From positions 1 through 57,156 of the forward strand of contig JAZADN010000003.1 in the NCBI GenBank assembly GCA_036123585.1: 57,156 nt of DNA. The letters are read 5' to 3'. The position numbers and the translations under genes are program-made. The stretch is from UBA9410 sp036123585 (GTDB taxonomy: Bacteria; Actinomycetota; Acidimicrobiia; Acidimicrobiales; MedAcidi-G1). Below the pieces are notes generated by a model, which was not told where the DNA came from, made no database searches, and saw only the letters and a list, made by a program, of their open reading frames with translations. Shown piece after piece: positions 42,860-50,465 of the stretch (position 1 is the stretch's first letter; each line of letters opens with the position of its first letter).

Positions 42860-42893
42860 GGCTGTGGTCCCAGCCTAGGGCTGGACCACAGCC
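42860..42893 (-). terminator. long hairpin after the cold-shock gene
   Basis: GGCTGTGGTC pairs with GACCACAGCC and, after one bulged C, CAGCC pairs with GGCTG around a TAG loop. It ends 7 nt downstream of the cold-shock stop codon and is the probable terminator of that short, highly expressed gene. Confidence 0.65.
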
Positions 42894-42900
42894 GACCGAC

Positions 42901-43101
42901 TCAGACCTTGCGGACGTTGAGGGCCTCGGGACCCTTGCGGCCGGGACCGACCTCGAACTCGACGTTCTGGCCCTCGTCGAGGCTGCGGTAGCCCTCGCCC
43001 TCGATGTTGGAGTAGTGGACGAAGACATCGTCCTGCCCGGGCACGGTGATGAAGCCGTACCCCTTCTCGGCGTTGAAAAACTTGACGGTGCCGTTCGGCA
43101 T
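42901..43101 (-). CDS. cspA: cold-shock protein
   Basis: A 66-residue single-domain nucleic-acid-binding protein. RNP1 is KGYGFITV and RNP2 is DVFVHYSNI; the start NGTVKFFNAEKG is standard. It melts RNA structure and acts as an antiterminator or chaperone. Unlike many genes here it has a purine-rich leader (GAAAGAAAGCG) rather than a -10 element next to the start, so it has a real 5' UTR. A strong hairpin follows the stop. Confidence 0.95.
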   Translation of the reverse strand: MPNGTVKFFNAEKGYGFITVPGQDDVFVHYSNIEGEGYRSLDEGQNVEFEVGPGRKGPEALNVRKV

Positions 43102-43214
43102 GTTGCTATATCGCTTTCTTTCGGAGTACGCCGGATCGTGACCGACCCGGTAGCAGGGAGCCTACGCGCCCCCGGCCAGAACCGGTCGGGTCGGCCGTTG
43201 ATCGTGGTTCCGGC

Positions 43215-43220
43215 TACGGT
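43215..43220 (+). promoter_or_regulatory. -10 element TACGGT for the VOC gene
   Basis: TACGGT lies 8 nt before GTG 43229. Confidence 0.4.
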
Positions 43221-43228
43221 CCCCGGCC

Positions 43229-43966
43229 GTGACGGTGCGACTCCGGCAGGTGGCCCTCGTGGTCCGGGACCTCCCAGCGGTGTCGGACGAGGTGGCGGGA
43301 AGCCTCGGTGTCGAGGCGTGCGCACACGACCTCCACGTCGAGCAGTTCGGCCTCCACAACGCACTCTTCCCGGTGGGCGAGGGCCTCCTGGAGCTCGTGT
43401 CACCGTTTCGGGACGGCACGACGGCCGGCCGGTTCCTCGACCAGTGCGGCGGCGACGCGGGCTACATGGTCTTGTTCCAGGTCGACGACCTCGAAGCGGT
43501 ACGCGGCCGAGTGGCCGGCCTAGGCGTCCGCGTCGTCTTGGAAGTGGCGCAGCCGGGGATCGTGGGGCTGCACCTCCACCCTCGTGACCTGGGTGGGGCG
43601 ATCGTTTCGGTGGACCAGACCGACCGCTGGGATGACTGGCCGTGGGCCGGTGCGAACTGGCGCGACCACGTCCGGACCGACCTGGTGTCGGGGCTCGCCA
43701 CTGTCGAAGTAGCGGTGGCCGAACCGGAGACGGCGGCGGAACGGTGGGCGGCCGTCCTCGGCGTGGACGCCGTTGGGGCGGCCGTGCCACTCGACGAGGG
43801 CGAGGTGTGCTTCGTGTCAGCCGAGGACCGGATCGAGCACATCTCTGGCCTAGAGCTCTGGGCATCCCGCCACGAAGACCTCGTGATCGGCGGCGTGGAA
43901 ATGGCTCTCAGGCCACGACGGGCAGCCCATGGGAGATCGGACGAGGGGGGCGGGCCGGCCGCTTGA
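43229..43966 (+). CDS. VOC (glyoxalase/bleomycin resistance) family protein
   Basis: A 245-residue protein with two VOC modules. The first starts VRLRQVALVVRDLPAVSDEVAG and includes the potential metal-site Glu in LLELVSPF. The second starts near LATVEVAVAEPETAAERWAAVLG. The IVGLHLHPRDLGGAIVSV stretch closes the first. Functions in the family range from glyoxalase I to dioxygenases and epimerases, so none is assigned. It lies 32 nt upstream of the AhpD-like selenoprotein gene, in the same direction. Confidence 0.82.
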   Translation: MTVRLRQVALVVRDLPAVSDEVAGSLGVEACAHDLHVEQFGLHNALFPVGEGLLELVSPFRDGTTAGRFLDQCGGDAGYMVLFQVDDLEAVRGRVAGLGVRVVLEVAQPGIVGLHLHPRDLGGAIVSVDQTDRWDDWPWAGANWRDHVRTDLVSGLATVEVAVAEPETAAERWAAVLGVDAVGAAVPLDEGEVCFVSAEDRIEHISGLELWASRHEDLVIGGVEMALRPRRAAHGRSDEGGGPAA

Positions 43967-43998
43967 ACCCGAGGGGCTCAAGTCGTGGAGACTGGGTC

Positions 43999-45057
43999 AT
44001 GGCCACCTACGCCACCGAACTGCCACTCCGCCCCGAGTTGGACGCCTCCCATGCCGAGGCCATGGCCCACTTCGCTTCGCCGGGAACCTGGTGGACGGGT
44101 GCCGAACGTCTAACCATGGTGGCCGAAGTTCGTCGGGCCCGGGCCGCCGAACCGCTTCCAGCATGGCGGGCGCCATCCGATGTCGACGGCCTGGTCGCCG
44201 ACGACCATCTGCTTCCGCCGGCGGCCGTCGACGCAGTCTGGCGACTCACCAACCACCCGGGCACCCTGACCGCCGACTGGCACCGCTCCATCCTCGATCG
44301 TGGCATTGGGCCGTTGGCCTACGTCGAGTTGGTGTCGGTGGTCGCCCAGGCCAATTGCGTGGACCGCTTTGCGGACGCGCTCGAGCTTGAAAGGATGTCG
44401 CTACCCGAACCGGTGGAGGGTGAGCCCACGAGGCTGGTTCCCGAGGCCGCAGAGGTGCGACTGCACTGGGTTCCGACCGATGACATCGGCGGCCCCAACG
44501 TTTACCTGGCGCTGTCTGCGGTACCGGCCGAACTGGTGGCCCGCTCCGCACTGTCCACGCCGCACTACCTAGAGGGCCAGGCCGTGTTCGGCGACGTGGT
44601 CTCCGACCGGTTCTCGCTGCAGCGGGTCCAGATCGAGTTGGTGGCCGGACGTACCTCGAAGTTGAACGAGTGCTTCTACTGAACGACCAGCCACGCACTG
44701 CTGCTCGGTCTGAGCGGTGAACACCACGACGGGGAAGTCTCCCTCGACGGCGTGTCGGGCATCGGCGACGGTGACGGGGGGATCCGCCACGGAGCGGTCC
44801 TGGTCCGCCTCGTTGATGCCATATGGGGTGGTGGGCCTGGTGAACTGGATGCTGCCCGAGAGGCTGTGATTGAGGCGGCGGGCGCTGACGTACTGGTCGA
44901 CGCAGTAGCGGTCAGCGCCAACTTCCACATGATGACCCGCGTCGCCGATGGAACCGGCACGCCGCTGGACCCGGGGACCGACGAGATGTCGGCACCGTGG
45001 CGCGCCGAGCTCGGCGTAGATGGCTTCGCGTCCCGACGCCATGTCCCGGCCAACTGA
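43999..45057 (+). CDS. AhpD/carboxymuconolactone-decarboxylase-like selenoprotein (in-frame TGA at 44680)
   Basis: Read with TGA 44680-44682 as selenocysteine, this is a 352-residue protein. Up to the TGA it gives 227 residues ending LNECFY. The same frame then continues TTSHALLLGLSGEHHDGEVS to TGA 45055. The CMD/AhpD active site is normally CFYCTxSH, so Sec228 replaces the second Cys and pairs with Cys225 as CxxU. The downstream part has the family block SANFHMMTRVADGTGTPLD, which needs the first half. A hairpin with GGTCT loop starts 18 nt after the TGA. The expected role is peroxide or disulfide reduction. The N-terminal half holds a degenerate CMD repeat (YVELVSVVAQANCVDRFADAL). GGAG precedes ATG 43999. 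Confidence 0.85.
44701..44717 (+). promoter_or_regulatory. bacterial SECIS element of the AhpD-like selenoprotein
   Basis: CTGCTC and GAGCGG form a 6-bp stem (one U-G pair) around the loop GGTCT. The stem starts 18 nt after the TGA and the loop 24 nt after. Bacterial SECIS hairpins sit about 15-37 nt after UGA and carry a G in the apical loop. The E. coli fdhF loop, as I recall it, also contains GGUCU, the SelB contact site. Confidence 0.75.
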
Positions 45058-45069
45058 GCCGACCACTGA

Positions 45070-45948
45070 TTAATCGGCGGGTCGCACGTCGAGGGCACGA
45101 CGCATTCTGGCAATGTGCTCCGGCCCTATTTCGCAGCAGCCGCCGACCACCTCAGCGCCTCCTTCCACCCAACCCATGACAATCTCGGTGTAGGGGTCGG
45201 CGCCGAGGTCGGTCCGGGCCTCGGGAAGGGGATTGCCCTCGCGGCCGCGCCATCCGACGGGCATGTCCAGAAAGGCGTTGGCATAGGCGCCGATGGGCCG
45301 TTCGGTGGCCGCCCGCAACAGCGGTAACGCTTCGGCGACCTTCTCCGGGGGACAGCAATTCAGGAGGTAGGCGTCGGCGCCCAGTTCGCCGCAGGCCAGG
45401 TTGAAAGGCGTGCCATCTAAGAGGTGCGGACCGGTCCCACCCTGGAGGGTGAATGACGTCCACACCTCCATGCCGGCCTCGCGGGCGGCGTCGGTGGCAG
45501 CACGGGCCTCATGGAGGGCGCCCATCGTCTCGCAAACGAACAGGTCCACTGAGTCGGCAAGATGCTCAACCATCGCCGAGTACTCATCTTTGAGCTGTTC
45601 GTAGGAGGCATCGGGCGACGGGTTGTAGCTGTGGCGCAGTGGTGGGAGCGAACCTGCCACCCTGACGGGACGGTCCGTTGCGTCGGCCGCCTCACGCGCC
45701 AAGCGGCCGGCGGTCCGACAAAGCTCTTCGGCCTGCTCCTCGAGGCCGAAAGGGCGGAGGCGGTTGGCGTAGGTGGAGTAGCTGTTGGTGGTCAGAACGT
45801 CGCAGCCGGCAGCTACGTAGTCGGCATGGACGCTACGCACAAGGTCAGGGGCTTCGATCATCGCCCAGGCCGACCAGAACTCAGTTGAGCGCGGAGATCC
45901 GCGGCGGATCAGTTCCTGGCCCATGCCACCGTCGAGCAGCGTGGTCAT
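45070..45948 (-). CDS. homocysteine S-methyltransferase family protein, second copy
   Basis: A 292-residue barrel methyltransferase. Blocks are LLDGGMGQELIRRG, DVLTTNSYSTYANRL, VAGSLPPLRHSY, and the zinc cysteines in YLLNCCPPEKV and VGGCCEIGPEHI. The LPPLRHSY block places it with the S-methylmethionine/betaine-type branch rather than the 32401 copy. A GGAGG site precedes ATG 45948. The next gene, divergent, encodes an EamA transporter. It converges on the selenoprotein gene, 12 nt apart. Confidence 0.86.
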   Translation of the reverse strand: MTTLLDGGMGQELIRRGSPRSTEFWSAWAMIEAPDLVRSVHADYVAAGCDVLTTNSYSTYANRLRPFGLEEQAEELCRTAGRLAREAADATDRPVRVAGSLPPLRHSYNPSPDASYEQLKDEYSAMVEHLADSVDLFVCETMGALHEARAATDAAREAGMEVWTSFTLQGGTGPHLLDGTPFNLACGELGADAYLLNCCPPEKVAEALPLLRAATERPIGAYANAFLDMPVGWRGREGNPLPEARTDLGADPYTEIVMGWVEGGAEVVGGCCEIGPEHIARMRRALDVRPAD

Positions 45949-46003
45949 CGGGTCCTCCATTGGGTGGTGTCGATGGTCGCAGGACACTAGGTGATCAGGC
46001 TGG

Positions 46004-46873
46004 GTGGGCCTAGTGTCCCGCGATGTCCTGCTCGGCCTGGAGCTCCTGATGGGTGCGCTGTTGGGCGCCCTCAGCGCCATGTCGGTGGGTGGCTCGGAGA
46101 TGTTCGGGCGCAAGGGCTCCCTTGTAGTGGGCGTGCTGGCCGTTGGAGTGGTTTCCCAGGGGATGGCCGCCATGACCGCTCTGGTGCTCGCCCTATTGCT
46201 GTCCGGCGAGGTGTTGGGACCGGATCTTGTGCGTGGTGCCTTGTCGGGTCTGGGGTTCGGCGTCGGCATGGTCACCTATCTGGGGGGTGTCCTGCGGAGC
46301 TCTTCGACTGTCGTGTCCCCTCTAGTGGCCACCATTACGGTCGTCATTCCTTTCAGTGTGGCCATCTCCGGCAGCGAGGAAGCCTCGATTCTGGCTGTGG
46401 CCGGCGTAGGGGTGGCCATCGTCGGCCTAGTGATGATCACCCTCGGAGGTCGAGCTACGGCTGGTATTCGCCAGGGGATCGTCTGGGGTCTGACATCCGG
46501 TCTGGGGTACGGCTGTGGGCTGGCCGTTCTGATTGATACGTCATCGGCGAGTGGGCCGTGGCCGGCGGTGACCCAGAGGTTGGTGGCTTGTCTTCTGACC
46601 CTGCTTCTGGCCGCAGGATCGCGATCCAGGCCGTTTCCGTCCAAGGGGGTCCGTTGGCCCCCGATGCTCTCTGGTGCTTTCGGCGGGCTGGCTTCTGCGC
46701 TCTACGTCCTGGGCGTGCAGGCCGATGCCCTGCCAGCGGCGGTGACCGGCGCCATGTTTCCTGCCGTGAGCGTGGCCCTTGGACGGATCGTGTTCGGCGA
46801 TGTGGTGCGGCCACCGCAGTTGGTGGGCCTTGGCCTGGTGCTGGCCGGGGTCGCCGGGGTAGTCGGAGGGTGA
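46004..46873 (+). CDS. EamA-like membrane transporter
   Basis: A 289-residue membrane protein with about ten helices in two repeats. The first contains VVSPLVATITVVIPFSVAISGSEEAS. The second ends with GAMFPAVSVALGRIVFGDVVRPPQLVGLGLVLAGVAGV, the classic EamA close. An export role for a small metabolite is inferred from the family. GTG 46004, GTG 46013 and ATG 46049 are all possible starts. The stop is 34 nt before the enoyl-CoA hydratase. Confidence 0.82.
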   Translation: MGLVSRDVLLGLELLMGALLGALSAMSVGGSEMFGRKGSLVVGVLAVGVVSQGMAAMTALVLALLLSGEVLGPDLVRGALSGLGFGVGMVTYLGGVLRSSSTVVSPLVATITVVIPFSVAISGSEEASILAVAGVGVAIVGLVMITLGGRATAGIRQGIVWGLTSGLGYGCGLAVLIDTSSASGPWPAVTQRLVACLLTLLLAAGSRSRPFPSKGVRWPPMLSGAFGGLASALYVLGVQADALPAAVTGAMFPAVSVALGRIVFGDVVRPPQLVGLGLVLAGVAGVVGG

Positions 46874-46907
46874 GCCCGGCGAGGTTTGGTCATGGAAGGC
46901 TGGGTAG

Positions 46908-47801
46908 ATGAGCGCTACGGATCCAGTGCTGTACGAGGAGCGTGATGATCTGGCGATCATCACGCTGAATCGTCCGGAGAAGAAGAACGCCCTGACCGAC
47001 GGTGTGATCCAGGGCATCGCCGACGGCATCGACTCGGCGACAGCGTCGGCTGAAGTAGTAGCGGTGGTCATCCGAGGCTCAGGCGACACGCTGACTGCCG
47101 GTTACGACCTCACGGTGGGAACGGCTGTTGGAACCTCGGGGGGTGACGAGCCGGGGTGGTCGACGCCCTACGGAGCGAAGGGGCCCGAACCCCGGGAGGG
47201 GGCGTGGGATCCAGTCCGTGACTACCAGTTCATGGGAAACAACGTCCGACGATTCATGAAGGTCTGGGAGTGCCCGAAGCCGGTGATCGGTGAGATCCGT
47301 GGGTGGGCGGTGGGCGGTGCTACCGACCTGATTCTGTGCGCCGATCTGCTCTACATGTCGTCGGACGCTCACATCGGGTACGCGCCCAGTCGGATCTTCG
47401 GGACGCCGACCACGATGTTGTGGGTTTACCGACTGGGTCTGGAGCACGCCAAACAGTTTCTGCTGACCGGTCGGGCCATCGACGCCGAGACGGCGCACCG
47501 GATCGGGCTCGTGTCGCACGTCTGCGACCCCGACGAACTGTCTGACATGGTCGAAGCAGAGGCGCGGCGATTCAGGTACATACCGGCCAACCAATTGGCC
47601 CTCAACAAGATGCTCATCAATCAGGCATACGAGAACATGGGCCTACGCACTTCTCAGATGCTGGGCACGTTCTTCGACGGGGTGACACGCCACACAGAGG
47701 AGGCCTACCGGTGGGCCGAGTCCTTCGCCGACAAGGGATTCCGTGAGGTGATCCGGGAACGGGACGCCCCATGGGAGGACTACGGCGAGCAACCCGGCTG
47801 A
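46908..47801 (+). CDS. enoyl-CoA hydratase/isomerase family protein
   Basis: A 297-residue crotonase-fold protein. The acyl-CoA oxyanion-hole segments are IRGSGDTLTAGYDLTVG and IRGWAVGGATDLILCADLLYM. The catalytic-region residues around ADLLYMSSDAHIGYAPSRIFG lack a clear second Glu, so it may be an isomerase, hydrolase or other crotonase rather than a true hydratase. An insertion at about residues 70-110 (EPGWSTPYGAKGPEP) is longer than usual. GGAAGG precedes the ATG. It is convergent with another crotonase gene. Confidence 0.83.
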   Translation: MSATDPVLYEERDDLAIITLNRPEKKNALTDGVIQGIADGIDSATASAEVVAVVIRGSGDTLTAGYDLTVGTAVGTSGGDEPGWSTPYGAKGPEPREGAWDPVRDYQFMGNNVRRFMKVWECPKPVIGEIRGWAVGGATDLILCADLLYMSSDAHIGYAPSRIFGTPTTMLWVYRLGLEHAKQFLLTGRAIDAETAHRIGLVSHVCDPDELSDMVEAEARRFRYIPANQLALNKMLINQAYENMGLRTSQMLGTFFDGVTRHTEEAYRWAESFADKGFREVIRERDAPWEDYGEQPG

Positions 47802-47835
47802 GCTTCTTCACGGACCGCCGACAGGACCCGATCGG

Positions 47836-48624
47836 TCAACTTCCCTCGAATCGAGGACTGCGCTTCTCGGCGAAGGCGGCGATGCCCTCCCGACCATCTG
47901 CAGTGCCCATGGCTGCCACGATGGCGGCCGCTTCGATCTCGCCAGCCTCCTCGAGAGGCCGATCGAATCCCTGGTAGATCACCCGCTTTGCATGGCCGAG
48001 CGCACCGGCCGCGCCGTCAGCCAGCGATTGGGCCAAGTCGGCGGTGGCGGTGTCGACCTCGTCGTCGGCCACCACCCGGTTGACGAGGCCCCATGCTTCG
48101 GCCTCGGTCGCCGAAAGCACCCGGTTGGTGAGAGTCAGGTCGAGGGCTCGTCGGAGACCGATGTGGCGGGCCAGAAAGTAGGTGGAGGTGCCGTCGGGGG
48201 TCACCCCGGCACGGGTGTAGGCCATCGTGTACTTGGCCGACTCTCCGCTGACCACCAGATCGAAGGCGGAGGCCAGGGACAGGCCGGCGCCACCAGCGGC
48301 TCCCCGGACTCCGGCCACGTAGGGCTTGGGAGTGCGGTTCATCCGGTAGATGCCGCCGTGGTAGTCGGTGAGCATGTCGCCGGCTAGGTGGGGGAGGCCG
48401 TCGCCTGCGGCGTGGAAGAGCTTCAGGTCGCCGCCAGCGCAGAAGACCTTCCCCTCAGCGGTCACGGACACAGCTCGAACGGCGTCGTCGAGTTGAACCT
48501 CGAGGGTGACGGCCCGGAGGTCGCGGGAAAATGCCGGGCTGACTGCGTTGGCGCCATCGGGATTGGTGAACCGGACATGGGCGACGCCATCGCACACCTC
48601 GTAGGACATCGTGGTCAGGTCCAT
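47836..48624 (-). CDS. enoyl-CoA hydratase/isomerase family protein
   Basis: A 262-residue crotonase-fold protein. The oxyanion-hole blocks are TAEGKVFCAGGDLKLF and GVRGAAGGAGLSLASAFDLVV. The segment TRAGVTPDGTSTYFLARHIG has Asp where many hydratases have the second catalytic Glu, as in isomerase- or PaaG-like members. A GGAAGA site precedes ATG 48624. The pair of crotonase genes 47801/47836 is convergent, 34 nt apart. Confidence 0.85.
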   Translation of the reverse strand: MDLTTMSYEVCDGVAHVRFTNPDGANAVSPAFSRDLRAVTLEVQLDDAVRAVSVTAEGKVFCAGGDLKLFHAAGDGLPHLAGDMLTDYHGGIYRMNRTPKPYVAGVRGAAGGAGLSLASAFDLVVSGESAKYTMAYTRAGVTPDGTSTYFLARHIGLRRALDLTLTNRVLSATEAEAWGLVNRVVADDEVDTATADLAQSLADGAAGALGHAKRVIYQGFDRPLEEAGEIEAAAIVAAMGTADGREGIAAFAEKRSPRFEGS

Positions 48625-48834
48625 GGCAGGTCTTCCTTGTTCGGGAGGCAGTTGCCGAGGCGGTTCTCAGGCGGCGCCGAAAGCCTCGCGAACTCCGGAG
48701 TCCTCGAACTCATCGGGGATCGTTACCGATGCGGCATAGAAGTACGTCGCCGCAAGGAACTCTGCGCCCAGTGCGACGGAAGCGACGACGACTACCTCGC
48801 CGCCGCTGAACCTGTCCGAAGGGTCGGCGGCTGA

Positions 48835-50202
48835 CTAGGCGAGGGTGGCGAGGATCTCTGCCAGATCGTCGACGGTGGTTCGCGGGTTGACGATGCAGAA
48901 CCTCATGGCAGGTTCACCGTCGAAGGTTGTCGCGGTGAGCATTGCGGTCCCATCGGCCAAGAGGCGGTCACACCACTCCTGGTAGTCGTCTGCCGACCAG
49001 CCGATCCGTCGGAAAGCCACTACCGAAAGTTCCGGTTCGACGATCAGTTCGAGGTGGTCGGCGGCAACCACCAGGTCTCGACCGGCCCGGGCCACGGCCA
49101 GCGTGTGCTCGACGGCGTCCCGGTAGGCGTCGGTTCCGTGCACGGCCAGCGAGAACCAGAAAGGTACGCCCCGGGCGCGTCTGGTCAGCACGTGGGCGTG
49201 GTCGCACGGGTTGTAGACGTTCTCATCGATGATCGGCTCGAGGTACCCGGCGTGCTGGGTGTGGGCGATGCGCGCCGCTGCCGGATCCCGGTAGACGAGC
49301 GCCGCGCAGTCGAACGGAGAGAACAACCACTTGTGCGGGTCGACGACCAGCGAGTCGCAGCGCTCGATGCCTTCGTAGCGGTGACGGACTGACGGCGCGA
49401 CCAGTCCGGCACCTCCGTATGCGCCGTCCACGTGTAGCCAGAGGTTGGCGGCGTTGCATGTGTCGGCGATGGAAGCCAGATCGTCGACCACGCCGATGTT
49501 TGTGGTGCCCGCGGTGGCCACGACGGCGAACACTTCGGTTCCGTCGGGTCGGTTGTCGATGGCCGTGGCGACGGCAGGCCCGGTAAGCCGCAGTTCTTGG
49601 TCAAGGGCGGCCGGGAGCACATCGACGTCCATGACCCGGGCGGCCGAGGCGACCGACGAATGGGTACTAGCGGCGCACACAGCGGCCCATCGGGTGGGTT
49701 GTGGCCGCCCCGCGGTATCGCGTGATCGGCGAGCGGCATCTCGTGCGGTAACCAGTGCCGAGAGGTTTGCCATGGTGCCGCCAGTGACGAAGCAGCCGTT
49801 CGCGCCGTCGGGCAGGCCAGCGATGTCGGCGATCCAACGCATGGCCTCGTTCTCGGCATGGATCATCCCGGCGCCATCCAGCCAGGTCGAACCGCACTGG
49901 GCTGACGGTCCCACCACCATGTCGAATGCGTTGGCGGCCGTAGTCGGGGCGTGTGGAACAAAGGCGAGATAGCGGGGGTGGTCGCAGGCGATGCTCGCTG
50001 GGGCGAGGTGCTCGGTATAGATCCTCAGGGCCTCGTCGGCTCCCAAACCACCGGCGGTGATGGTTGGACCGACTGCCTCGGCCAGTTCGGCGGAGGAAGG
50101 GGCAGGCGCCAAGGGGGGCTGCTCACCCATTCGCGCGGTGACGTGGTCGATGACCGATCGGACCATCGCCCGATTTTCGGCGTCGAGACCGTGGAGTTCC
50201 AT
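48835..50202 (-). CDS. PLP-dependent group II decarboxylase family protein
   Basis: A 455-residue fold-I PLP enzyme related to aromatic amino acid and glutamate decarboxylases. The PLP lysine is in LVVDPHKWLFSPFD, the cofactor-stacking region in ASTHSSVASAARVMDVD, and the Asp in WLHVDGAYGGAG. The N-terminal VGPSAQCGSTWLDGAGMI block is typical of the group. The likely reaction is decarboxylation of an aromatic or related amino acid. TAGCCT lies 7 nt before ATG 50202. The frame continues open after its TAG stop, noted separately. Confidence 0.87.
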   Translation of the reverse strand: MELHGLDAENRAMVRSVIDHVTARMGEQPPLAPAPSSAELAEAVGPTITAGGLGADEALRIYTEHLAPASIACDHPRYLAFVPHAPTTAANAFDMVVGPSAQCGSTWLDGAGMIHAENEAMRWIADIAGLPDGANGCFVTGGTMANLSALVTARDAARRSRDTAGRPQPTRWAAVCAASTHSSVASAARVMDVDVLPAALDQELRLTGPAVATAIDNRPDGTEVFAVVATAGTTNIGVVDDLASIADTCNAANLWLHVDGAYGGAGLVAPSVRHRYEGIERCDSLVVDPHKWLFSPFDCAALVYRDPAAARIAHTQHAGYLEPIIDENVYNPCDHAHVLTRRARGVPFWFSLAVHGTDAYRDAVEHTLAVARAGRDLVVAADHLELIVEPELSVVAFRRIGWSADDYQEWCDRLLADGTAMLTATTFDGEPAMRFCIVNPRTTVDDLAEILATLA

Positions 50203-50209
50203 CGGCCGG

Positions 50210-50215
50210 AGGCTA
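50210..50215 (-). promoter_or_regulatory. -10 element TAGCCT, leaderless start at 50202
   Basis: On the minus strand TAGCCT lies 7 nt before ATG 50202. Confidence 0.5.
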
Positions 50216-50465
50216 GATCCGCCGCTCGGCTTTAGCCCGTTCAGGGGAAGCCGAGGATGGGCAAGCGAGCCAGGCTGACGAGCCAGAGGTCGCTTCGGGG
50301 TGTCGCCGCGGTGGATTCCGTGGCGGAGTGTCGCGGGAGAGGCCGCATTGGTGGCAGACCGCGCCCGGTTGACCAGTTAGGTGACGCATGCATGGCATGC
50401 CTAGGTGACGTTTCCCATGACCCGACGATGCCAACCGCCGTTCAGTGGTCGACGGCTACCTCGGT

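Noticed and set aside
44752..45057. Independent 101-residue gene after the AhpD-like frame
   Set aside because: It is in the same frame as 43999-44682, has no ribosome binding site or promoter, starts inside the expected domain and completes the CMD fold only together with the upstream part; the TGA between them is better read as Sec.
48388..48834. Plus-strand frame with CxxC (RKELCAQCDG) upstream of the decarboxylase end
   Set aside because: Most of it is antisense to the crotonase gene, third-position GC is lower than on the minus strand, and there is no ribosome binding site.
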